NCBI RefSeq assembly: GCF_000716445.1
Contig: NZ_JNWK01000021.1
Location: forward strand, 71,383-135,382
DNA length: 64,000 nt
Source: Streptomyces wedmorensis
GTDB taxonomy: Bacteria > Actinomycetota > Actinomycetes > Streptomycetales > Streptomycetaceae
Direction: 5' to 3'
Part shown: one piece after another, positions 49,683-57,334 of the stretch
Position numbering within the stretch: the first letter of the stretch is position 1
How the letters are laid out: the number at the start of each line of letters is the position of its first letter
Notes under the pieces: generated by a model
Told to the model about the DNA's origin: nothing
Seen by the model: the letters and a program-made list of their open reading frames with translations, nothing else
Databases searched by the model: none
Made by a program: the position numbers and the translations under genes

Positions 49683-50723
49683 ATGTCTCACAGCATCAAT
49701 CTCGCAGTCATCCCCGGCGACGGCATCGGCCAGGAGGTCGTGGCCCAGGGCCTCAAGATCCTCGCGGCCGTCCTTCCCCAGGACGTGAAGCTGGAGACCG
49801 AGGAGTACGACTTCGGCGCCAAGCGCTACCGCGCCACCGGTGAGACCCTCACCGACGCCGACCTCGCCTCCCTCAAGAAGCACGACGCCATCCTGCTCGG
49901 CGCCATCGGCGACCCGTCGGTGCCGTCCGGTGTCCTGGAGCGAGGCTTCCTCCTGAAGCTCCGCTTCGCCTTCGACCACCACGTGAACCTGCGTCCGTCG
50001 AAGCTGCTCCCCGGTGTGGCCACCCCGCTCGCCGGTCAGCCCGCGATCGACTTCATCGTGGTCCGCGAGGGCACCGAGGGGCCGTACACGGGCAACGGCG
50101 GCACCATCCGCAAGGGCACCCCGCACGAGGTCGCCACCGAGGTCTCGGTCAACACCGCCTTCGGTGTCGAGCGCGTGGTCCGCGACGCCTTCGCCCGCGC
50201 CCAGGCCCGTCCGCGCAAGAAGCTGACGCTGGTCCACAAGAACAACGTGCTGACCTTCGCCGGCCACCTCTGGACGGACACCTTCAACAAGGTGGCCCAG
50301 GAGTTCCCCGAGGTCACCACCGACTACCTGCACGTCGACGCCGCGACGATCTTCCTCGTCACGGACCCGGCCCGCTTCGACGTGATCGTCACCGACAACC
50401 TGTTCGGCGACATCATCACCGACCTCGCGGCTGCGGTCTCCGGCGGCATCGGCGTCGCCGCCTCGGGCAACATCAACCCGAGCGGCGAGTTCCCGTCCAT
50501 GTTCGAGCCGGTCCACGGCTCCGCGCCGGACATCGCGGGCCAGGGCAAGGCCGACCCCACGGCCACCGTCCTCTCGGTCGCCCTGCTGCTCCGCCACCTC
50601 GGCTACGAGGCCGAGGCCGCCCGGGTCGAGGAGGCCGTCGCGGCCGACCTCACCGAGCGCGGCGACGCCGTCCGTACGACGGACCAGATCGGCGACGCGC
50701 TCGCCGCCCGAGTAGCGAGCTGA
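49683..50723 (+). CDS. leuB: 3-isopropylmalate dehydrogenase
   Basis: This 346-residue NAD+ enzyme oxidatively decarboxylates 3-isopropylmalate in leucine synthesis. Family motifs are [10 protein letters not shown] (about residues 9-18), [29 protein letters not shown] and the metal/NAD region [22 protein letters not shown] (in two parts, about 237-258) and [18 protein letters not shown]. It lies between a small gene and ilvE and has its own leaderless promoter, so no attenuator is seen here. Confidence 0.95.
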   Translation: MSHSINLAVIPGDGIGQEVVAQGLKILAAVLPQDVKLETEEYDFGAKRYRATGETLTDADLASLKKHDAILLGAIGDPSVPSGVLERGFLLKLRFAFDHHVNLRPSKLLPGVATPLAGQPAIDFIVVREGTEGPYTGNGGTIRKGTPHEVATEVSVNTAFGVERVVRDAFARAQARPRKKLTLVHKNNVLTFAGHLWTDTFNKVAQEFPEVTTDYLHVDAATIFLVTDPARFDVIVTDNLFGDIITDLAAAVSGGIGVAASGNINPSGEFPSMFEPVHGSAPDIAGQGKADPTATVLSVALLLRHLGYEAEAARVEEAVAADLTERGDAVRTTDQIGDALAARVAS

Positions 50724-50747
50724 CCCGGGCCGACTGACTTCCTACAG

Positions 50748-50780
50748 CAGCCGCCGGGTCGCATCAGCGCCCGGCGGCTG
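50748..50780 (+). terminator. Terminator after leuB
   Basis: Perfect 11-base arms CAGCCGCCGGG/CCCGGCGGCTG with an 11-base loop lie 24 bases after the leuB stop. It separates leuB from ilvE, which thus needs its own promoter; a GATAAT hexamer at 50857-50862 is a candidate. Confidence 0.7.
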
Positions 50781-50978
50781 TACCTGTGCGGCCGCAGGGT
50801 GCCACCATCGAACCCTGGACCGTGTTCACCCGTTTCGTGCACCGGCCCCCACGAGCGATAATCGAACGTGGGGCCGCGGCATGCGGGCATGCTCGGACGT
50901 CCGCGCACTTCGGACGTCAGCCGCAGAATGAGGTGTGAGCGCGGTCCGACCCACACAACCGGTGAAGGACACGCACTC

Positions 50979-52070
50979 ATGACGACGCCCACCATCGAGC
51001 TCAAGCCCTCCTCCAGCCCGCTGTCCGACGCGGAGCGCGAGGCGATCCTGGCCAACCCGGGGTTCGGCCGCCACTTCACCGACCACATGGTCACCATCCG
51101 GTGGACCGAGGGCCGCGGCTGGCACGACGCCCAGCTGGTGCCGTACGGTCCGCTGTCCCTGGACCCGGCCACGAACGTCCTGCACTACGCGCAGGAGATC
51201 TTCGAGGGCCTGAAGGCCTACCGCCGCCCCGACGGCTCGGTCGCCACCTTCCGCCCCGACGCCAACGCCCGCCGCTTCCAGTCCTCCGCCCGCCGGCTCG
51301 GCATGCCCGAACTGCCGGTCGAGACCTTCGTCGAGGCCTGTGACGTCCTGGTCCGGCACGACGAGGCCTGGGTCCCGGCGCACGGCGGCGAGGACTCGCT
51401 GTACCTGCGTCCGTTCATGATCGCCACCGAGGTCGGCCTGGGCGTCCGCCCGGCCAACGAGTACCTCTTCGTCGTCATCGCCTCGCCGGCCGGCCCGTAC
51501 TTCCCCGGCGGCGTGAAGCCGGTCTCCATCTGGGCCTCGGAGGACCGCGTCCGCGCCGTCCCCGGCGGCGTCGGCGACGCCAAGACCGGCGGCAACTACG
51601 CGGCCTCCCTGCTCGCGCAGGCCGAGGCGGCGGCCAAGGGCTGCGACCAGGTCTGCTACCTCGACGCGGTCGAGCACAAGTGGGTCGAGGAACTCGGCGG
51701 CATGAACCTGTACTTCGTGTACGGCGACAAGATCGTCACCCCGACGCTCACCGGTTCGCTGCTCGCCGGCATCACCCGTGACTCGCTCCTCAAGGTCGCG
51801 AAGGACCTCGGCTACGAGTCCGAGGAGGCCCGCGTCTCCATCGACCAGTGGCAGGCCGACACCGAGAACGGCACCCTCACCGAGGTCTTCGCCTGCGGCA
51901 CCGCCGCCGTCATCACCCCGGTCGGCACGGTCAAGTCCGCCCGGGGCGAGTGGCAGCAGTCGGGCGGCGAGCCCGGCGAGGTCACGATGAAGCTGCGCGA
52001 GGCGCTGCTCGCGATCCAGACCGGCAAGTCCGAGGACGTCCACGGCTGGATGCACGAGCTCGGCAAGTAG
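50979..52070 (+). CDS. ilvE: Branched-chain amino acid aminotransferase
   Basis: This 363-residue fold type IV PLP enzyme interconverts branched-chain amino acids and their 2-oxo acids. It is the large BCAT form. Family motifs include [14 protein letters not shown] (about residues 69-82), [11 protein letters not shown], the PLP-lysine region [13 protein letters not shown] (about 202-214) and [13 protein letters not shown]. Start ATG 50979 follows GAAGGAC; upstream codons in the frame do not match. The stop is 3 bases from the convergent permease stop. A short upstream ORF (ATG 50892) lacks regulatory codons. Confidence 0.95.
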   Translation: MTTPTIELKPSSSPLSDAEREAILANPGFGRHFTDHMVTIRWTEGRGWHDAQLVPYGPLSLDPATNVLHYAQEIFEGLKAYRRPDGSVATFRPDANARRFQSSARRLGMPELPVETFVEACDVLVRHDEAWVPAHGGEDSLYLRPFMIATEVGLGVRPANEYLFVVIASPAGPYFPGGVKPVSIWASEDRVRAVPGGVGDAKTGGNYAASLLAQAEAAAKGCDQVCYLDAVEHKWVEELGGMNLYFVYGDKIVTPTLTGSLLAGITRDSLLKVAKDLGYESEEARVSIDQWQADTENGTLTEVFACGTAAVITPVGTVKSARGEWQQSGGEPGEVTMKLREALLAIQTGKSEDVHGWMHELGK

Positions 52071-52073
52071 GAG

Positions 52074-53498
52074 CTACTCCGTCGCCGCCAGGGCTTCCGG
52101 GGCCGTCGTCACGGTCCCGGGGGCCCTGTTCGGCGTCAGTACGGCGTACAGCGCGCCGCCCACGACGCCCGAGAGCACGAAGCTGCAGTCGATCCCGCCC
52201 GTCAGGGCGAGCAGCGGCCCCTCGTAGAGCGGCGTCGACACCGCGGCCAGGCCGACCGCCGCGCCGATCGCCCAGGAGGCGGTGGCGCGCGGGTGCCAGC
52301 CCGCCGAGAACCAGTAGATCCCGCCGCGCGAGCGGTTGTTGAAGACCTGGAGCGCCTCCGGGTCGTACGTCCCGCCGCACCGGGCGTGCCCGATCAGGGT
52401 GATCACCGCCCACGGGGTGCCGATCGCCGTGAGGAGCAGGACGAAGGACGTCATCGCGGTCTGCGCGTCCGAGGCGAAGTGGCCGAGGAAGACGAAGGCC
52501 GTCGCCACCGCGGCGACCACGAGCGTGGCGTGCGCGCGGGTGGCCCGCGGCAGGATCGCGTCCAGGTCGAGCCCCATCGAGTACAGCATCAGCCCGGCGT
52601 TGCCGACGGAACCGGCGGTGGCCGCGATCAGCAGCGGGACCAGGTACCAGGTGGGCGACGCGGCGACGAGCGGGCCCGCGTAGTCGAGCCCGCCGCGGGC
52701 CGCGAGAGCGGTGAACGTGCCGAAGAGCTGGGGGACCAGCAGGCCGACGAGCAGGCCGAGACAGGTGGCGCGCAGCACCTTCCGCGGGCTGTGGCGCTCG
52801 GGGGACACGTACCGGGTGTAGTCGCCGAGCAGGGTGATGAACGCGACCGGGCCGCTGAGCCCCGCCGCGACCGCGGAGAGCAGCCAGGTCGGCCGGAACG
52901 AGTCCAGCAGGTACGGGGTGTCCGGTACCGCGGCCGTCGTGAAGTCGCCGGCGTAGGCCGCGAGTCCGACGGCCAGGAGCACGGTCATGCCGACCGCGAG
53001 GGCCTTGCTGAGCCGCAGCAGCAGCCGGTAGCCGTACACCGCGCCGACCACCGTGCAGGCGGCGAGCAGCGCGTAGACGGCGGCGTGCGCCGCGCCGCCG
53101 GTCGGCAGGCCGACCAGTCGGGCGAGGGTCCCGACCATGACGTCGCCGCCGATCCACAGCGTCAGGGCGGTGTAGCCGAGCGAGAGCAGCAGCCCGACCA
53201 CGGAGCCGACGAGCCGGCCGCGGACGCCGAAGAAGGCGCCGGACGAGGTGGAGAGGTTGGTCGCGGTGCGGAGGGACACAAGCGCCAGCGGGGCGGTGAC
53301 GGCGACGCCGACGACGGTTCCTGTGACGACGGAGGTCACCGAGCCCCAGAAGCCGAGGCCGAAGGAGACCGGCAGCCAGCCGAAGACGATCACTCCCAGG
53401 CAGAGGTTGGATCCGAGCAGGATCGAGACGAGGTCGCGGGGGCCGCTGGTGCGTTCGGCCTCGGGGATGGTGTCGACTCCGCGCTGTTCTATCGGCAT
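52074..53498 (-). CDS. NCS1-family nucleobase/allantoin/hydantoin-type permease
   Basis: This 474-residue transporter has 12 predicted membrane segments and the NCS1 layout (cytosine, purine, hydantoin or allantoin uptake with cation). Recognisable parts are SILLGSNLCLGVIVFGWLP (helix 1, about residues 25-43), TNLSTSSGAFFGVRGRLVG and LLGDYTRYV (helix 6-7 loop). Start ATG 53498 follows GGGAG. It is divergent from a collapsed urease gene and near agmatine deiminase, so uptake of a nitrogen-rich compound is likely. Its promoter abuts one of two matching operator copies. Confidence 0.85.
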   Translation of the reverse strand: MPIEQRGVDTIPEAERTSGPRDLVSILLGSNLCLGVIVFGWLPVSFGLGFWGSVTSVVTGTVVGVAVTAPLALVSLRTATNLSTSSGAFFGVRGRLVGSVVGLLLSLGYTALTLWIGGDVMVGTLARLVGLPTGGAAHAAVYALLAACTVVGAVYGYRLLLRLSKALAVGMTVLLAVGLAAYAGDFTTAAVPDTPYLLDSFRPTWLLSAVAAGLSGPVAFITLLGDYTRYVSPERHSPRKVLRATCLGLLVGLLVPQLFGTFTALAARGGLDYAGPLVAASPTWYLVPLLIAATAGSVGNAGLMLYSMGLDLDAILPRATRAHATLVVAAVATAFVFLGHFASDAQTAMTSFVLLLTAIGTPWAVITLIGHARCGGTYDPEALQVFNNRSRGGIYWFSAGWHPRATASWAIGAAVGLAAVSTPLYEGPLLALTGGIDCSFVLSGVVGGALYAVLTPNRAPGTVTTAPEALAATE

Positions 53499-53545
53499 GA
53501 GGACTCCCTGCGGGGGCGGACGGGGAAGATTTAGAGTGCTGCTCA

Positions 53546-53574
53546 ATGTGACCCACGTGTTGTAGTCACGTCAA
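53546..53574 (-). promoter_or_regulatory. Permease promoter
   Basis: On the minus strand, TTGACG (53574-53569), a 17-base spacer and TCACAT (53551-53546) form a good promoter. Operator copy 1 starts right at the end of the -10. Confidence 0.6.
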
Positions 53575-53577
53575 TGC

Positions 53578-53606
53578 TTGGAACCTGGGCGTTCAGCATT
53601 TAGAGT
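53578..53606 (+). promoter_or_regulatory. Urease-side promoter
   Basis: TTGGAA (53578-53583), a 17-base spacer and TAGAGT (53601-53606) form a promoter whose -10 is inside operator copy 2. An AGGAGG site follows at 53618-53623, nine bases before the GTG at 53633. Confidence 0.6.
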
Positions 53607-53632
53607 GGCACTCAAACAGGAGGTGTACCGAG

Positions 53633-53959
53633 GTGCGACCGACCCCCACCGAACGCGACCGGCTGCTGCTCTTCGGCGCCGCCGACCTCTCGGTCGCGTT
53701 CGTCGCGCAGGCCGCCGTCGACCTCGGCTCCGACGCGATGCCGACCCGCCGCCGGGTCGCCGTCCGCGGCACCCGCGGCACCCGCGGCATCCGCGGCATC
53801 CGCGGCACCCGTGGCATCGGACCCGCGGACCTCCTGCTCGACTCCCGGGTCGGCGACGTCCAGGTGGACGGCCACACCGGCCTCGTCCCGCTCGACGGCT
53901 CCCCGATCCGCTCCGGGGCGGCCGAGTCCGTCTCCCCCAACCGCCTCCACTTCCTCTAG
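53633..53959 (+). pseudogene. Collapsed urease gene: gamma-subunit start fused to alpha-subunit end
   Basis: The 108-codon frame is intact but looks like two ends of a urease operon joined in frame. Residues 1-19 (RPTPTERDRLLLFGAADL) match the start of a urease gamma subunit. Residues 20-108 match the extreme C-terminus of a urease alpha subunit (SVAFVAQAAVD, then VRGTRGIGPADL, and an ending NRLHFL). All catalytic parts, including the carbamylated lysine and nickel histidines, are missing, about 2.3 kb in total. Residues 46-63 hold a tandem G-T/I-R repeat absent from normal ureases. Promoter, operator and ribosome binding site remain. The assignment is from memory of the family. Confidence 0.68.
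53768..53821 (+). repeat. Nine-base tandem repeat inside the urease remnant
   Basis: Six nine-base units of the form GGC-AYC-CGY run in frame and encode repeated Gly-Thr/Ile-Arg; the last unit ends GGA. Slippage would add or remove three residues at a time without a frameshift. Confidence 0.8.
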
Positions 53960-53968
53960 GACTGACCC

Positions 53969-55006
53969 ATGACCTTCCGCATGCCCGCCGAATGGATGCC
54001 GCACGAGCGCACCTGGATGGCCTGGCCCAGCCCCAACCCCACCTTCACCGACGCGGAGGAGCTCGCCGAGGCGCGCGACGCCTGGGCGTCGGTGGCCCGC
54101 GCCGTCCGCCGCTTCGAGCCGGTCACCGTGGTGGTCGCCCCCGGCGACGCGGAGTCGGCCGCCGCGCTCCTCGGCCCGGACATCGACCTGGTCGAGCGCG
54201 AGCTCGACGACGCCTGGATGCGGGACATCGGCCCCACCTTCGTCACGAACGGCACCGAACTGGCCGCCGTGGACTGGGTGTTCAACGGCTGGGGCGGCCA
54301 GGACTGGGCCCGCTGGGCGAACGACTCCAAGATCGCCCGCCATGTGGCGGACGTCGCCGGCGTCCCCGTCCAGTCCTCCCCCCTCGTCAACGAGGGCGGC
54401 GCGATCCACGTCGACGGCGAGGGCACCGTCCTGCTCACCGACACCGTCCAGCTCGGCTCCGGCCGCAACCCCGAGTGGACCCGCGAGCAGGTCGAGGCCG
54501 AGATCCACGCCAAGCTCGGCACGACCAAGGCGATCTGGCTCCCGCACGGCCTCGCCGGCGACTACGGCCTCTACGGAACCCAGGGCCACGTCGACATCGT
54601 CGCCGCCTTCGCCCGCCCCGGCACGGTCCTCGTCCACAGCCAGCAGGACCCGAACCACCCCGACCACGAGCGCTCCCGGACGTACGTGGACATCCTGCGC
54701 GGCCAGACCGACGCGCAGGGCCGCCCCCTGGAGGTCATCGAGGTCCCGGCCCCGACCGTCCTCAAGGACGAGGAGGGCGACTGGGTCGACTACTCGTACA
54801 TCAACCACTACCTGTGCAACGACGGCGTCGTCCTCTGCGCCTTCGACGACCCCCACGACGAGGTCGCCGCGGAGATCTTCCGCCGCCTCTTCCCGGAGCG
54901 CACGGTGACCCTCGTGGACGCCCGGACGATCTTCGCGGGCGGCGGCGGCATCCACTGCATCACCCAGCAGCAGCCGAAGGTCCGAGCCGGACGGGCCATG
55001 AGGTAG
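53969..55006 (+). CDS. aguA: Agmatine deiminase
   Basis: This 345-residue enzyme of the guanidino-group-modifying superfamily converts agmatine to N-carbamoylputrescine and ammonia. Motifs are the start MPAEWMPHERTWMAWP (about residues 5-20), DDAWMRDIGPTFV with acid ligands (about 79-91), NEGGAIHVDGEG, HGLAGDYGLYGTQGHVD with the catalytic His, and GGGIHCITQQQP with the catalytic Cys (about 331). It follows the urease remnant by 9 bases and probably shares its promoter. In related genomes this locus pairs it with urease, both releasing ammonia. Confidence 0.93.
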   Translation: MTFRMPAEWMPHERTWMAWPSPNPTFTDAEELAEARDAWASVARAVRRFEPVTVVVAPGDAESAAALLGPDIDLVERELDDAWMRDIGPTFVTNGTELAAVDWVFNGWGGQDWARWANDSKIARHVADVAGVPVQSSPLVNEGGAIHVDGEGTVLLTDTVQLGSGRNPEWTREQVEAEIHAKLGTTKAIWLPHGLAGDYGLYGTQGHVDIVAAFARPGTVLVHSQQDPNHPDHERSRTYVDILRGQTDAQGRPLEVIEVPAPTVLKDEEGDWVDYSYINHYLCNDGVVLCAFDDPHDEVAAEIFRRLFPERTVTLVDARTIFAGGGGIHCITQQQPKVRAGRAMR

Positions 55007-55015
55007 AACGTACGA

Positions 55016-55648
55016 GTGAGTCAGAGCAGCAGCCCGCCCCCACCCCACCCGCGCCGGCGCAACCAGGCCGCCCCGCCCCGTGAGGACGTGCTCGCGGCGG
55101 CGATGGACACGATCGCCGAGCGGGGACTCGACGGGCTCACCATGGCCGGGCTCGGCCGGCAGGTGGGGATGAGCAGCGGGCACCTGCTCTACTACTTCCG
55201 CACCAAGGACGAACTGCTGCTGCGGACCCTGGAGTGGAGCGAGGGCCGGCTCGGCGCCGAACGGAGCGCGCTGCTGTCCCGGCCCGGGACCGCGCGCGAG
55301 CGGCTCGACGGATACGTGGACGTCTACGTGCCCCGCGGCCCGCGCGATCCGCACTGGACGCTGTGGCTCGAGGTCTGGAACCGGTCGCAGAACGCCGACG
55401 ACGACGCCCGCGCCCGGCAGGCCGCCATCGAGGGCGCCTGGCACCGGGACCTGGTCGCCATCCTGGCCGAGGGGGTCTCGCGGGGGGAGTTCCGGCCCGT
55501 CGACCCGGACCGGTTCGCCACCCGGATGCGGGCCCTGCTCGACGGCTTCAGCGTGCACGTGGCCGTCGGCATCCCCGGCACGGGTCGCGAGCAGGTCCTC
55601 GCGCACGTGCGGGAGTTCGTCGCCGAAACGCTGATCTCGCGACCGTAA
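55016..55648 (+). CDS. TetR family transcriptional regulator of the nitrogen locus
   Basis: This 210-residue repressor has the TetR helix-turn-helix (about residues 26-72) with ERGLDGLTMAGLGRQVGMSSG and HLLYYFRTKDELLL. The C-terminal domain (about 90-205) has a WLEVWNRSQNADDDARAR stretch typical of a TetR_C subgroup. GTG starts 9 bases after the agmatine deiminase stop, so it is part of that transcript. The two GAGTG-type repeats in the permease/urease promoter are the most likely binding sites. The Pro/Arg-rich N-terminus (about 20 residues) precedes the DNA-binding part. Confidence 0.87.
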   Translation: MSQSSSPPPPHPRRRNQAAPPREDVLAAAMDTIAERGLDGLTMAGLGRQVGMSSGHLLYYFRTKDELLLRTLEWSEGRLGAERSALLSRPGTARERLDGYVDVYVPRGPRDPHWTLWLEVWNRSQNADDDARARQAAIEGAWHRDLVAILAEGVSRGEFRPVDPDRFATRMRALLDGFSVHVAVGIPGTGREQVLAHVREFVAETLISRP

Positions 55649-55723
55649 AGCACGCAAGTACTCCCGATCGTTGCGTGCTACACCCTTGTTGCCCGTACGC
55701 GATCTCCGGCACGGTTCCGGTCC

Positions 55724-57052
55724 ATGGGACGAGAGCACTGGAAGAAGATCTGGGTCGGCTCCGCCGGCAACATGGTCGAGTGGTTCGACTGGTTCGTGTA
55801 CGCGAGCTTCGCGACCTACTTCGCGGGGGCGTTCTTCCCCGACGGCGACGACACCGCCAAACTCATGAACACCGCCGGCATCTTCGCCGTCGGCTTCTTC
55901 ATGCGGCCGGTCGGCGGCTGGCTCCTCGGCCGGGTCGGCGACCGGAAGGGCCGCAAGGCCGCGCTCACCCTCACCGTCACCCTGATGTCCGCCTCCGCGC
56001 TGCTCATCGCGGTCGCGCCCACCTACTCCGTGGCCGGCTACGGCGGCGCCGCCGTCCTCCTGCTCGCCCGCCTCCTCCAGGGCCTCTCCGTCGGCGGTGA
56101 GTACGCCGCCAGCGCCACCTACCTCACCGAGGCCTCCGCGCCGCGGCACCGCGGCTTCGCCTCCAGCTTCCAGTACGTGTCGATGACCGCCGGCCAGGTC
56201 CTCGGCCTCGGCCTGCTCATCGTCCTCCAGCGCACGATGTCCGCCGAGGCTTTGCACAGCTGGGGCTGGCGCATCCCGTTCGTCATCGGCGCCCTCGGCG
56301 CGGCCGTCGTCTTCTACCTGCGCCGCACCATGCTGGAGACCGAGGTGTACGAGGAGACCGCCGGCGACGGGGTCGCGCGCGGCGAGCAGGGCACGCTCAA
56401 GGCCCTGTGGGCGCACCGGCGGGAGGCCTTCCTCGTCGTCGCGCTCACCATGGGCGGCACCGTGGCGTACTACACGTACACCACCTACCTCACCAAGTAC
56501 CTCTCCAACTCCGCCGGGCTGCCCAAGCAGACGGCGACCCTGGTCTCCTTCTGCGCCCTGATCGTCTTCGCCTGCCTCCAGCCGCTGGCCGGCCGGCTCT
56601 CCGACCGGATCGGCCGCCGTCCCCTCCTCATCGCCTTCGCCCTCGGCTCCACCCTCCTCACCGTGCCGATCCTGGCGATGCTGAAGCACGCGGGGTCCTT
56701 CTGGCCGGCCCTCGGCCTCTCCCTGCTCGCCCTCCTCGTCGTCACCGGCTACACCTCGATCAACGCGTGCGTGAAGGCCGAGCTCTTCCCCACCGGCATC
56801 CGCGCCCTCGGCGTCGCCCTGCCGTACGCCATCGCCAACGCCCTCTTCGGCGGCACGGCCGAGTACGTGGCCCTCTGGTTCAAGGACGCCGGCATCGAGT
56901 CCGGCTTCTCCTGGTACGTGGCCGGCTGCGCCGCCGTCTCCCTCGTCGTCTACCTCACGATGCGCGAGACCCGGGACATCGACCTGGGCCGGGTCGGGGC
57001 GGGCGACACCGACGTCCCCGGACGGCGGCGCGGGGGGCTGCCCGTATCGTGA
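55724..57052 (+). CDS. MFS transporter, metabolite:H+ symporter (MHS) family
   Basis: This 442-residue carrier has 12 membrane segments and matches the MHS family (KgtP, ProP, ShiA type), which takes up dicarboxylates, betaine-like solutes or shikimate with protons. Family marks include GNMVEWFDWFVYASFATYFA near residues 12-31, VGGWLLGRVGDRKGRKAAL (about 63-81) and LQGLSVGGEYAASATYLTE. The substrate is unknown. It is downstream of the agmatine locus but separated by 75 bases, so it may or may not share regulation. Confidence 0.87.
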   Translation: MGREHWKKIWVGSAGNMVEWFDWFVYASFATYFAGAFFPDGDDTAKLMNTAGIFAVGFFMRPVGGWLLGRVGDRKGRKAALTLTVTLMSASALLIAVAPTYSVAGYGGAAVLLLARLLQGLSVGGEYAASATYLTEASAPRHRGFASSFQYVSMTAGQVLGLGLLIVLQRTMSAEALHSWGWRIPFVIGALGAAVVFYLRRTMLETEVYEETAGDGVARGEQGTLKALWAHRREAFLVVALTMGGTVAYYTYTTYLTKYLSNSAGLPKQTATLVSFCALIVFACLQPLAGRLSDRIGRRPLLIAFALGSTLLTVPILAMLKHAGSFWPALGLSLLALLVVTGYTSINACVKAELFPTGIRALGVALPYAIANALFGGTAEYVALWFKDAGIESGFSWYVAGCAAVSLVVYLTMRETRDIDLGRVGAGDTDVPGRRRGGLPVS

Positions 57053-57110
57053 GACCCCCGTCCCGCTGACCCGCGAGCTGTGTCAGACTTCCGGCGTGCT
57101 TGCTACCACG

Positions 57111-57152
57111 ATGATTATCGGCAGCAGCGCGCCGGTCCGCAGTGGCCACTGA
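57111..57152 (+). CDS. cimA leader peptide (13 residues)
   Basis: ATG ATT ATC begins a 13-residue peptide MIIGSSAPVRSGH with two adjacent Ile codons. An in-frame GTG at 57096 would give an 18-residue version beginning Met-Leu-Ala-Thr-Thr. No strong ribosome binding site is visible, so a leaderless GTG is possible. The peptide precedes a stem and T-tract terminator in front of cimA, whose product feeds isoleucine synthesis. Confidence 0.65.
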   Translation: MIIGSSAPVRSGH

Positions 57153-57232
57153 ATCGCGGCACGACCCCCGCGGCAGTGGACACCGTGCCCCAGACCCGCG
57201 CGCAGACCTCTCGCACCCGCGAGGGGTTTTTT
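57127..57232 (+). promoter_or_regulatory. cimA transcription attenuator
   Basis: GCGCGCCGGTC inside the leader peptide (57127-57137) pairs, with one mismatch, with GACCCGCGCGC at 57193-57203, just before the terminator. The terminator stem ACCTCTCGC/GCGAGGGGT (57206-57214 and 57219-57227, one T.G pair) is followed by a run of T. The arrangement mirrors the ilvB leader. Confidence 0.7.
57206..57232 (+). terminator. Intrinsic terminator of the cimA leader
   Basis: A nine-pair stem with a four-base loop is followed by T6 (57227-57232). Such T-tracts are rare in this genome and support a regulated terminator. Confidence 0.78.
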
Positions 57233-57334
57233 CGTTTTCCGGCCCCACCCACGCCGGAAACGGACGACGCGTGAGAATGGGGGCAAGTGGATCCAGACCT
57301 TCCGGAGCCACATCCGACAGGAGCCATCACAGTC

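Larger units (their letters stand above)
53529..53616. promoter_or_regulatory. Duplicated operator between permease and urease remnant
   Basis: ATTTAGAGTGCTGCTCAA (53529-53546) and ATTTAGAGTGGCACTCAAA (53598-53616) are two copies 69 bases apart. The second contains the dyad GAGTG-G-CACTC. One copy abuts the permease -10 and the other covers the -10 of the urease-side promoter. The TetR regulator at 55016 is the nearest candidate to bind them. Confidence 0.7.

Noticed and set aside
50892..50942. Short ORF before ilvE as another attenuation leader
   Set aside because: The peptide has one Leu and no Ile run, and no terminator hairpin with a T-tract follows.
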